Assembly (NCBI GenBank): GCA_015832175.1 | Contig: WJXW01000008.1 | Coordinates: forward strand, 434,001 to 498,000 | Direction: 5' to 3' | DNA: 64,000 nucleotides | Source of the DNA: Paraphaeosphaeria minitans | Taxonomy: Eukaryota > Ascomycota > Dothideomycetes > Pleosporales > Didymosphaeriaceae | Shown here: piece by piece, positions 14,820-25,740 of the stretch | Layout: each line of letters begins with the position of its first letter | How positions within the stretch are numbered: position 1 is the stretch's first letter | Made by a program: the position numbers and the translations under genes | Notes under the pieces: model-generated | What the model saw: only the letters and a program-made list of their open reading frames with translations | Databases searched by the model: none | What the model was told of the DNA's origin: nothing

Positions 14820-15258
14820 TATTAAATCTAAGAGGGTAGCTAGTCCTAAAGGGTTAAGGTTAGTTCTTAGGTAGGAGTACTTATAGAAGGTAGAAAGTCT
14901 TATTAATATATTAGTATCTTACAAAGTGTAATAAGTTAATAATTTAGTCTACTAGAATCTAAATAATAGATTAATAAATAGATTAAACACATGTATAAGA
15001 AGCTTATTCTTGCGTTCCTATATACTAAGTAATCCTACACGTCCTAGAATCCTATATGTCCTAGAGTCCTATATGTCCTAGAGTCCTGTGTGGGCGAGTC
15101 CTACGCGTCCTAGAGTTCCTATATAGGTAAGGCCTGTGCAGTCTTTAGGACCCTTAGGACCTATAACCTATTATCTAACTACTTAGTTAGCTAACTCTAG
15201 CAGACTAGTAGTCTAATAAGCTTATGCCCCGCTGCTCGCGCGCGGCCAGATCCTAATA
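14820..15258 (-). repeat. 5' LTR of element 2 (family A, U3 type 2)
   Basis: About 439 bp, inverted relative to the LTRs of element 3, with the same GC-richer U3 including CGCGCGCGGCC near the outer end. The outer TGTTAGGATC reads GATCCTAATA on plus (final CA mutated). Confidence 0.8.
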
Positions 15259-15531
15259 ATCTATTAGTAGGTTATTCTAGACTCTATTACGTTTCTTTAT
15301 TCTTTTAAATAACTCTTTTCTAGAAGACCTAGAATTTAATATTATAGGCTAGCCTTAGAGAGTAAACAGAACTGTAAGTGCTAAATATAAAGGATAAATT
15401 CTAGGTATTAAGTCTCTATAGGGGGGTGTGCCGCTTATAAGAAGAGTTTTCCTTAGTAGGTCTACTTCTTTAGGGTAGTTCCTTTCCTCAAGATCCTTCC
15501 AAAGGCTAGGGCATAGCCCTAGCCTATTACA
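15259..15531. repeat. Unclassified repeat D, copy 1
   Basis: About 273 bp from ATCTATTAG to CCTATTACA, matching 23358-23631 in the same orientation and 28070-28254 in reverse. It contains GGGGGGTGTGCCGCTTATAAG and a GC-richer end, GGCATAGCCCTAGCC. The true left edge is unknown because element 2 inserted right there. It could be an LTR, a 5' UTR or a TIR element; I could not decide. Confidence 0.55.
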
Positions 15532-16332
15532 GTTTAGGGCCTAGAAGGTTATAATAGATTATAAGCTCTAGGCTAATAAGTAGTTTATTAGCTCCTCTTA
15601 GAAGGAATAGGCACTAATATAGAACTGCCTAGATAATAGTTTTTAAGATATAGTGGCAGCCTTCTACTAAGCTAGGGGGGCGGATAGCTAGTTTAATCTA
15701 TAGATATTTATATAGTACCTTACTTTTATATACGCTAATAAACACGCCTAGTAAAAGGCTAAAGTACGCCTTAATATAATTAGGCAGAATCCTAAAGAGA
15801 GTTTCTTTAACTTTTATGTCTACTTTAAACAAACCTTAGTAGAAGTAGGTAGTAGCTAGTAGGGTAATACTAAAAAACTGTGTAAGTTACGCTGTGTAAT
15901 CTAGCGTAATATTTATATAGTTGCCTTTAACTACAACGTTTCTAAAGGGGACTATAACGTGGCTATTACTAGGTTTTTATAGCTTATAGCGGACCTTAAA
16001 ATAGAAGCCCTAGAAAATAAGCTTACTATTTAAGCTACCTTTTACAAAGATAGCTAGCCTCCTTTTAAGGATAGCAATAGCGACATTTATATAACTTTTA
16101 TAGTAGTGTTAATCTTAACCTAGCCCTAAGCTAGTAGGGAGGCAGGTAAGTAGCGCCTAAACTAGATACCTAAATATATCTTCTAGTAACGCTAGGATAT
16201 AGGCGTGTGCACTTACTACAGTAAGCCTAACTATATAGCTAGAGCCTACTTTAATGCGATTTTACTTTAGGCGATTATAACCTAACTTTAGCATAGTAAG
16301 ATAAGCACCTAGTTAGGAAAAGAGTAGCCCTT
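15532..16332 (+). mobile_element. Degraded gag fragment of an unclassified retroelement (segment C)
   Basis: The plus strand shows a retroviral-type zinc knuckle at 16208-16249: Cys-Thr-Tyr-Tyr-Ser-Lys-Pro-Asn-Tyr-Ile-Ala-Arg-Ala-Tyr, which fits CX2CX4HX4C after Cys-to-Tyr and His-to-Tyr changes by RIP. Upstream is RIP-degraded sequence that could be gag. The first 265 bp recur as an inverted copy at 22858-23095, on the far side of element 5. The fragment ends abruptly at the LTR at 16333. No pol could be assigned to it. Confidence 0.55.
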
Positions 16333-16548
16333 TATAAGGTCTAGTTATAGGCAATAGTACTTACTTTACACCAGAAAGGGCAGTAAAAGAATAACTCTAG
16401 TAATATTAATAGAATAATACTTATCTTATATAGAGTTAGCGCGCAGTGTAGGTTTTATATAGCTAGCTTATTTAGCGCACAGGCCCTCTATAAGGCCTTA
16501 GTGCTAGATACTACAACACTACAATAATATTATAATCTACCTATTACA
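16333..16548 (-). repeat. 3' LTR of element 5 (family B)
   Basis: 216 bp; on plus it runs TATAAGGTCTAG (from TGTAAGG) to CTATTACA. It is equal in length to 22642-22857 and collinear with 36348-36562. Confidence 0.85.
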
Positions 16549-16859
16549 GAACCTTCCCCTCTAGCTACAGTCCTCTATAGCATACTATAGCCTCACTAAA
16601 AACCTCACCCTATAGGAAAGAAAAAGAGTGTTTATAAGGGTGTGCATTGCGTACGTAATAATAGTATATTATAAGTAAATAGCGCACGTTGTAAATATAT
16701 TATACGTATTATTTATTATAAAACTCTTACGCCTTCTATTTACTATAGCCTTCTATAATATAGGGTAGTAAGGCTATATAGTTTTAATATTATTTTAATC
16801 TTTATATGCTCTCTACCTATATAATATATAAATAATATATTCTTAGTATAGACAAAGCG

Positions 16860-17790
16860 CTTAATCTTTAAATAACTTTTTTAATTATTTAAGATACTGT
16901 ACTACTTAGTGCCTAAATATATTAAGAAGTCTAATCTCTGTAATACTACCACCTTTATGTTTAGCAAAGATACTAAGCGTGTAGACTATAACGTAGTGCT
17001 TATAACTTATATATACTATGTATAGAACTTAGCGAAGCTTCCTAAGGACTATATAAAAGATAATAATAAGCGCTATAACTATTACGTTAAGGGTAATTAT
17101 AGAGGCTACAACTTAGTATATCTAGAATCGCGCACTATATATACGCTTTAGCTAATACTTATAGGTGCTAAAGGTAATAAATAGGCGCCTAAATCGCCTA
17201 TACGGCCTTTATAACTACTACTATATTATAGTTATAGAGACCCTAGGCAGGTAGCGTAAGATAGATAAGCGTATAAAGGTAGTAGGCTTAAAGCTAGCTT
17301 ATTACTAAAAGCAATTTAACTTAAAGCTAGCTAACTACTAGTATATTATAGCTTATGTTAGTACACCTATAGGTGTGGCAATCTAGGTGCCTACTACTAG
17401 CCCTTAGTACCTAGGCTTAATACTAGTAAAGTAGTGTTAGATTACTAATACTCTTAAGGCGGTTATTTCCTTTATATAGTAGATAGTAAGTTTGCACCTT
17501 TCTCGCACTTAAAACGTATACTAATAACTTATTCTAGATTAATCTAGTGTCTACTCCTTACTATAATAAAGGCAACTTAGATAATAGTAATAAAGAAAGT
17601 AAAGAGGAGGTTACTACTAGAGGTGTAATAGGTAAGAATAGTAAAGATAGTAAAGATAATAAAGATAATAAGTAGTAAAGGCGTAGGTACTACGTAGTTT
17701 AGTTAGATTACTTCTTAGAAGGTAGCTTATAGGACTTAGATAAATACTTTTAAATAAGCTATAAGCGCTCTATAAGCTATAGTGCACTAT
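16860..17790 (+). other. Possible degraded antisense reading frame in the 3' untranslated part of element 5
   Basis: Between the chromodomain end and the 3' LTR of element 5, the plus strand (antisense to pol) can be read for roughly 200-300 codons with interruptions only by TAG and TAA, which RIP creates from CAG/CAA. The text includes a Lys/Asp/Asn-rich tract at about 17630-17675 (units like S-K-D-N-K-D-N-K), after a frame change near 17575. No family is recognised. RIP-mutated DNA is poor in TGA in all frames, so this may be an artefact. Confidence 0.25.
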
Positions 17791-20700
17791 AATAATATAC
17801 GTTATATCTATATTTTATATACTCTTATTATATCCTTTACCTCTTCTTTACATACGCAGCTGTTTTCCCTTTAAAAGTTTAGACTAGGTTATTTATATCT
17901 TTAAAGTCTAACTCTAGAATCTAGGTATTCTAAGTCTTATTATAGCCTTTCTAGTAGAGTAGGTATTACTTTTATCCCTTTTTTATTTGCTTAGCTAGGA
18001 TTTCTTCTACTTCTTAGGCTTTTCCTTCTTTAGGTATAACTTCTAGTAGCTAGGTGTTAATATTTTCTACTCCTAGCCTTAGTTTCTATTATTTAAGAAG
18101 GGAAATGTAGAACACGTTATAAATGCGATAGTATAGTAGAAGGAGTAGGTAGTATACCTATATTCTAACTACGTCCTACACTTAGAAGGGCCTAATAAAT
18201 TTTCTTAATAGCTTCTTACTTAGTTATTAAGGTATATATATATTTTTTATACTAAGTAGGACTAAGTCGCCTTTTTAAAATAACTCTTACCTATGCTTTT
18301 TATTATAGTACTAGCTCTAATACTCTTATACTAAGCGTAAGTCCTCTATAAGCAATACCCGTATACTATATATACGTTTTACTTTTTTAACTATATCTAG
18401 TAGCTCCCCCTCTAGCCTACTATCTATAGGAGGCATAGTAAGGATAGGGTGCTTACTATATATAGTATAGAAAGGGGTTATTTTTATTAAATTATAGATA
18501 GAGTTATTGTATGCAAATTAAGCTGTTAGGAGTAGTTTAACCTAGTTTATTTATAGAGGTGTAATAAATATATAAAGGTATTATTTAAGCGTCTAATTCT
18601 AGCCCTCTGTCTGCCTATCTATTTAAGGGTAGAAAGTAGTGCTAAGCCTACGCTTTACCTATAGTTAGTAGCATATTTCTGCCTAAAAAGTAGAGGTGAA
18701 GGTAGAGCCCCTATTAGATATAATACCTTTCTAAATACTAAACTTTAAGATAACTTCTTAGAAGTAAGCTTCTATAAATTCCTTTACATCCTATATTTTC
18801 TATATAGGGATATAGATAGCTATCTTAGAGAAGTAGTATATAATTATAAAGATTATATTAAAAGCGTAGCTATCTTAATCCTTTACTAGTGGGAATCTAG
18901 TTATAAAGTTTAGTAAGACTTCCTTAAAGATATCCTTTAGAGTTAGAAGAGGTAATAGCTAGCTATACTTACTATACTTTAGAGCTTTACTTCTTTAGTA
19001 AATAGCATAAGTCCTTACGTACTTCTAAACATCTTAATTTATAAGAGGCTAATAGTAGGTCCTCTTAATAGCCTTAAGCGTTCTATATACACTAAAGTGG
19101 CCTACTATATACGTGTTATAGTGCTAGAACAAAATCTCTTACCTAATTACTAGTTTATCTAGGATGTATAATCTGCTATTATACCTTAGGACTTCTATTT
19201 TATTATGGCGCTATACTTACGCTTTACTACTACTTTAAGTGCTTCTTTTATGCCTTAAGTTAGTAATACGCTTAATAGTAAAGGCATTCTTTTACTAAAG
19301 CTACTAAACTTTAGTAATAAAGTTAGACTCTTTTATTATAGCTTTACTACTAACTAATACTCTAGCTAGTAAGCGTAGTACGTATAGCGTATATACTATA
19401 GCACTAGCAGTAGGAACCCTTACAGCTCTATAAATAGTAGTAATATACGTCTTATATGCGCCTAATAAGCTTGGCTTATTTATAAATCTACTTACTCTAC
19501 TATACTTAGTCCTCTATAGTATTTTATTCTATAGGGTAGGCAATAAATAGGTTAGCAATAGGTTCTCCTGTATATAATCTGCCCTTCTTAATAGTCTATC
19601 CGCTAGGTTTATTTTCCTTAGGTAGTGTTCTACTTTAAAATTAAAAGCTACTAGGTATATTACCTATTATACTTATTATAAGTTTAGCTTCTATATAGCG
19701 CGTATACTGCGTAAGTTATTATAGTTACTTAGCACTTAAATTATGTACTATGTGCTATCTAGATAATATCTCTATTACTTAAAGTAGTAGATAATAGTAA
19801 GGAGCTTAAAGTTATATACCTTATAATTTAGCTCTACTACTTAAGGTTTTCTTAACATAAAAGTAACTAGGTGCCACTTCTAGTTCTTAAATAGCTGCGA
19901 AAAGATACTATATATTATAAAAGTAGATACATTAGTCTCTAATTAGATTAGTAGCGCAGGGTTAAAGTGGCGTAAAATAGGCGTACTTAAGAAGCGCGTT
20001 TTAAGTATTTTAAAAGTATTATTAGCTTCTACTAACTATTAAAACACTTAGTTCTTCTTAAGTAGGTCTAAGAGAGGAGCAGTTTCTCGCGTATATACCT
20101 TAATAAATCGCCTATAAAAGTTTGTAAAGCCTAGAAATAACTAGAGTTCTTAGATACTAGTTAGCTATAGCTATTCTATAATAGTTACTATACGTGTAGG
20201 ATTAGCGTAGATTCCTTATGTAGTTATAATAAAACTAAATAAGTAGACTTCGCCTAAGGCGAATATACACTTAGTTAAATTAATAAAAAGTTTAGCCTTA
20301 CATAGTAATTTAAGCACAGCGTAGATAGCGCGCTAATAAAGCGTAAGATCCTTATTATAGGTATAGATAAGTATATTATCTAGGTATATAATATATATGT
20401 AATCTAGGTATAGTGCTAGTGCCTTATTAATATAGGCCTAGAAGCTTATAGGGGCATTAGTTAAGCTAAATAGTATTACTAAGTATTTAAAGTGGCTATA
20501 GCAAGTTTAGAATGTAGTTTTCTACTTGTCTCCTGCCTAGATCTAAATTCTGTAGTAGGTGTTACAAAGATTAAGGGTCGTATAATAGTATACGCCTAAT
20601 AGGCGGTTAAGCGTCTCTCTAACTAAGGGTAGTAGGTAATAATTCTTAATAGTAATTGCGTTAAAGCCCTAATAATCTACGTAAAGCTATAGTATACTAT

Positions 20701-22641
20701 CTTTCTTAGGGGCAAATAGAATTAGTGCTCTAGCTAGGCTAGTGCTATGCCTAATCTATCTCTTTTTTAAGGCATCTTCTAGATACTCCTAAAGTACCTT
20801 AAGCTCCCGCTCTAAGAGATTATAAAGTAGTCTATAAGGAGGTTCCTTTCTCTCTATAATAGAGATAGCATAATTAGACTCCTTAAAATTTAGTAGAGTA
20901 GACGCTGCTTTTTTATTAAATATATTACTATATTTATATAATGCGTTAGGAATACGTAGTACTTACACTACATATACTTTATTAATACACGCTAGGTGCT
21001 CTAAGCTTATACTAGTTGTCTATAAAACCTTTAAAAGAAACAAATCTAAGCTAGTATACTTTATATTATTTTTAAAGTCTTTTGTGATAATAAGCTGTAT
21101 TAAAGCTATAGTATAGCCTTAGCGCTATATTTGTAAGCTGTAATTAAGGTAAATATTGCCTTCTTATAGGAAGGGGTTACTAAGTAGGAGAGGGATCCCT
21201 TCTTTATTAACACTATAGATAGTAGTCTTTGTCCTACGCTCTACCTCTATATTATCTATAATACGCACCTAGAGCGTATAGGCAGCGTAAGTACTTTATT
21301 TTTAGGCCCTAATCTATTCTAGTTTAAGGAGCTTAGCCCCTTTAATAGGCTTTAGATTTATTTTAATAGCAATAATCTAGCTAATTAGGCTAATATTAGC
21401 CTATAGGTTAAGAATTATTTAGAGTTCCCTCTCTAGACCTATATCTCTAGCTACACTTTACGTGCGCTTTACATCTAGTAAGATATAAATTAGTAGGCGC
21501 CTTACTATATCTAGGTTATAGGTAAGGCTTAGCCTTTTCCTATATAGTTTACTTGTATAAGAATCTAGTTAGAATTACTACCTTTGCATTTATTAGTATA
21601 GTAGCTAGTTTTATAGCACTTATAGTAGGTAACACTTTTCTTATCTTAGGTCTTACTATTACTTTTAGATGTTTAGCGGTTTAGCGTAGTATCTTTAGAT
21701 TTCTTTAATATATAACGTAGGCTTAACTTCTGTATTATAGGTGCGCAGCGTAGGTTTCGCTTAAGCGTAGAGCCTAAAGCGATAAAGTCTTCCCTAGTTA
21801 TAGGCACCTAATAGTAGTTAGTAATAGCCCTTTATAGCTTAGGTTTAAGCTTAGAGAAGAAGTACTATACCTTTTACTCTTTAGTATAAAGTATAAGTTA
21901 ATTTTTAAAGATATTAAAGTAGGTTATAAAGGAGTAAATAGTTTAGTCTCTTTACTACATTACCTAAGTATACACTATAGCTGCTTCTAAACTATAATTT
22001 ACTAGGTCTAAAAGTAAGTTAAGGATATACTACTTAAAGTACTTCTAAGTAGGTGTTTCTTCTTTAGCTTTAAAGGTGCGCTAAAAGTGTATATACTATA
22101 GTTCTCTTAAGTCGCCTATAAGGTACTATATTACTTAAATAACCTTATTTCTATCCTGTATAAATTTTTATAGTAAAAGGCGAAAAGCTACTTTATAGGA
22201 ATAGAAGAATTTATAATACTTTTTAAAGTTCTTACCTCTATATTTAGTAGGGTCTTTAGGTTAAAGTGTACGCTTAATATATATTACTACGTGTGCTATA
22301 GGCGCGTCCTGCTTGTACGTATTAGTAGATAGGATTTTAATATTCTTAGGAACAGCTGCTACGCTAAAGGTTTAGCTTATACTTTTAAATTAGGAGATTT
22401 TATCTTCTAAGGCACAAAGTTAATATATAGCGCAAAGCTTATTACGCTTCTTTTTAGTAACTAGGAGGCGCTACTTAAGTGTTAAAAGTAGGCTTAAGTT
22501 ATGTGTTACTAGCTCTCTTCCTATATACTAGGTAAAAGGGTCTTTGCTACCTTTAGGGGCTTTAAGTAAGGTCTACCCCCTACTAGTAGCTTATGTAACT
22601 TTAGGAGCTATCCTTAGACTATTATAGATAAAGTATTATTA

Positions 22642-22857
22642 TGTAAGGTCTAGTTATAAGTAATAGTACTTACTTTACACTAGGAAGGATAGTAAAAGGA
22701 TAACTCTAGTAATATTAATAGAATAATACTTGTCTTGTGCGGAGTTAGTGCGTAACGTAGGTTTTATACAGCTAGCTCGCTTAGCGCACGGACCCTCTAT
22801 AAGGCCTTAGCGCTAGATACTACAACACCATAATAATATCGTGATCTACCCGTTACA
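22642..22857 (-). repeat. 5' LTR of element 5 (family B)
   Basis: 216 bp, TGTAAGGTC...CTACCCGTTACA on plus, with well preserved TG/CA ends. Confidence 0.88.
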
Positions 22858-23357
22858 CTAAGGTTCTACCTAATTATGTTAAGGCGTGCTTTAGCCTTTT
22901 GCTAGGCGTGTTTATTAGCGTATATAAAGGTAAAGTACTATATAAATATCTATAGATTAAACTAGCTATCTGCCCTACTAGCTTAGTAAAAGGCCACTAC
23001 TATGTTCTAAAAACTATTATCTAGGTAGTCCTATATTAGTGCCTGTTCCTCCTCCTAGAGCTTATAATCTATTATAACTTTCTAGACCCTAAACTAGGCC
23101 TTTAAGCCTCTAAACTTAGTTAGGCTTAGAAGTAGTTTATAGTGTAAGATTAGCTAGTCTATACTAGTAAATAGGGATCTACCCCCTATAGTAGAGGTAG
23201 ACAGGCCTAGGGTAGTACTAGCGTAGACCTATTAGCGTATAAAGAGCTTACGCAGCTCTTTATTCTAGAGTTATAGTATTTATATAGTAGAGTGGTCTTT
23301 ATCTCTAGTAGTAATTAGGTTCTATAGTTGTTCTACTAACTTAGTAATATTAGAGGT
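22858..23357 (-). mobile_element. Inverted copy of segment C plus unassigned RIP-degraded sequence
   Basis: 22858-23095 is the reverse complement of about 15532-15796 (shared GGTTATAATAGATTATAAGC-like core, aligned with C/T and G/A differences). From 23096 to 23357 the similarity to the left copy stops and I recognise nothing. It starts immediately at the end of the family B LTR. Confidence 0.55.
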
Positions 23358-23631
23358 ATCTATTAGTAAGTTATTCTCGACTCTATTACGTTTCTCTATT
23401 CTTTTAAATAACTCTTTTCTAGAAGATCTAGAATTTAATATTATAGGCTAGCCTTAGAGAGTAAACAGAACTATAAGTGCTAAATATAAACGATGAATTC
23501 TAGATATTAGGTTTCTATAGGGGGGGTGTACTACTTATAAGAAGAGTTTTCCTTAGTGGGTCTACTTCTTTAGGGCGGTTCCTTTCCTTAAGACCCTTCT
23601 AAAGGCTGGGGCATAGCCCCAGCCCATTATA
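23358..23631. repeat. Unclassified repeat D, copy 2
   Basis: Same orientation as 15259-15531 over its whole length, from ATCTATTAGTAAG to AGCCCATTATA, with scattered C/T and G/A differences. Here the repeat is preceded and followed by unrelated AT-rich sequence. Confidence 0.6.
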
Positions 23632-25740
23632 ATTATTATCCTCCTTATTATTAACAGCAACATTATCTCTATAGTAGCGGCTAGACTAATAAGTATTTAG
23701 GGTTTAGGGCTCTATAGAGCTAGAGGCCCTAGTTACCTTAAACTAAAAAAGAGATCTAGCACGATTTTAGGTAGCCTAATTAATAGACTACTAATAAGGT
23801 AAAAGAGAACTAGAATAAGAATACTAAAAATAAGTAGACTAAAAGGATAGCTAAGGCTAAAGAGGAGTATTCTCCCTAGTAGGAGAATCTAAGCGCATAG
23901 GTAATCTAGAAGTAGGTAATCTATATTTAGAGCTAGAATAAGAACCCCCTTAAACTAGAGAACTAAAACCCTAAAATAATAAAACACTACTAGGAGGAGA
24001 CTAAAGAGAACTTCTAAAAGACCTTTAGGAATAATTTTAAAGGGCTACTAAGGAAAGAGGACTATAGTTTATAGTAATAGTATATTAGGGTTCTATAGGC
24101 TCCCTAGAAATAGGAGCATTAAGGGCAGAAATAGCCTTAAAAGTGCGACTAGAAAGAGCCTAAAAGTAGGTTATACTAATAGAAAAGATATTAGTAGCTA
24201 GAATAATATTATCTATAGAAAGACTAGTGTTAGGGTTAGCTAGCTTACCTAAAAGGAAAAAGATATTAGCTTAGATAATAGGGAGTTAGAACTAGAACTT
24301 ATAATAAAAAGAGTAGGAGGTATAGTTACTATTTACCTAGCACTTATTATATCCTCCCTAGTTTAGCAGCTTACCTTCTAGATAGGAAATACTATATTTG
24401 TTACTAAAATAGAGCTTACTCCTTCTACTCTTATTCTAGTAGTAGGTGTAGTAATAGTTAATTAAAGAAAAAGGAGGAAAATAAAAAAAAGTAGTAGTAT
24501 ACTAAATGCCTATATTAATGTTAGCATTATAGTATCTACACTTTAATAGAGCCTCCTTAGTGCTTAAGCTAAAGAATTTAGTAATAGTCTCTACTTTAGT
24601 ATTACTAATATTAAAGTGCTAAACAGTAAGGTCTAAATAGCTATTATTCTTATAGACGCTAGCAGTGCGAAGAATAGGGCCTAGGGTAACACCCTATATG
24701 CTTAGGCTATAGATAAAGTAAGCTAGTTTATGCAGAAAACTATAGTTTATATACTAATTAGCTTTTATCCTTACTAGGAAAGTTAGTAATAGGATATAAA
24801 AGGTTTTTAAGATAATATACACTACTTAATAATATACTCCTTAGTAGACTTAAAAGGGTAGATAAAGAGGTCTACCTTTATATTACTAGTAGGGCCACGC
24901 TTATTTAGGTTATTACTACCTTTCCTACCACTAGCACTAGAAGCAGCTATTCTACCTAGGGTATAGTTAACTATAGCTATAACTACAGTAGAGTTATTAA
25001 ATAGGTATTAGAAGGTCTAAAAGAGAGAGAGGAAAGTAGGAGTAAAAGTTAGAAGAAGAATAGAGTAGAAGAAATCCTAGAGTTATATACCCTAAAGATT
25101 AAGCATAGGCTACCTAAGCGGCTTAGTAGAAGTATTTATAAGAGGATATTACTACAATATTACTATCTAACATACTAAGAGGTCTATAAACGACTTTAAT
25201 TATAGGGACATAAGTAGTAGATAGGAGATAGGTTAGCGGTTAGAATAATTAGGCACAGTTAGTTAGCTAGAGGCTAAAGTAAAATTATAGGCCTAGAATT
25301 AGACTAACGCTGCGTCGCTGCCTAATATATAAAGAAGTTAATAATAACTTTAATTATAGGGATATAAGCAGTAGATAGGCGATAGGTTAGTAGATAAGAT
25401 AATTAGGTAAAAGTGGCTAGCTAAGGATTAAGGAAATTGTAGGTCTAGGAGGTAACTACTAATAAGGTGTTAAAAGGGTAGTAAAGTAGTAGGCTTAAGG
25501 GACTAAGCCTAAAAGAGAGGAAGGAAAATGTAGTGTAAAGGTTAGCCTATAATAGAGAATTAGAGAAATATAGGGCTAATTAGCTGTCGTTTAAAATAGC
25601 TAATTAAGGAACAGACAAACAACTAGAATATTAACTAGACAAGACACGAAGAGACCTAATAGACAATTAGAATAGTTGGATTTGTATAATAGATTTTAGA
25701 TAGAATAACTTAACTTATTCTTTTATATTCCTCACTTAAA
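23632..25740. mobile_element. Unclassified RIP-degraded repeat sequence
   Basis: AT-rich and purine-biased on the plus strand, with TAA/TAG in all frames. The plus strand around 24540-25200 can be read as long stretches interrupted only by TAG/TAA, suggesting a dead element oriented plus. A roughly 90-bp direct repeat occurs about 153 bp apart (TTTAATTATAGGG near 25195 and 25350). No RT, integrase or transposase motif was recognised. Confidence 0.4.

Larger units (their letters stand above)
3794..15258 (-). mobile_element. Family A LTR retrotransposon split by a nested copy (element 2; pieces 3794-7911 and 14634-15258)
   Basis: Reading on the minus strand, the 5' LTR is 14820-15258 and the start of gag is 14634-14819. 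After a 6.7-kb interruption the rest of gag, zinc-knuckle region, RT, RNase H and part of integrase continue from 7911 down to 3794. The break at 7911/14634 is bounded by the duplicated pentamer ATTTG, proving that the 7912-14633 element jumped in later. The RT box on minus reads Y-I-D-S-I-L-V-F near 5060-5083. The integrase end is interrupted at 3793/3794 by element 1. All frames are riddled with RIP-type TAA/TAG stops. Confidence 0.85.
16333..22857 (-). mobile_element. Full-length family B chromodomain Gypsy-type retrotransposon, RIP-inactivated (element 5)
   Basis: Two 216-bp direct LTRs (22642-22857 as 5', 16333-16548 as 3' on the minus strand) enclose about 6.1 kb. On minus: a gag knuckle near 21590-21640 (C/Y-Y-K-C-Y-K-T-S-Y/H-Y-T-N-K-C), an RT box Y-L-D-N-I-L-I-Y-T at about 20360-20388 (second Asp mutated to Asn), integrase with a C-terminal chromodomain at about 17895-18020 (E-V-E-E-I-L, then Y-stop-K-G-Y-N-K-T), and a purine tract AGAGGGGAAGGTTC just before the 3' LTR. 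About 1.2 kb lies between chromodomain and 3' LTR. Flanks do not show a convincing target duplication. Confidence 0.85.
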
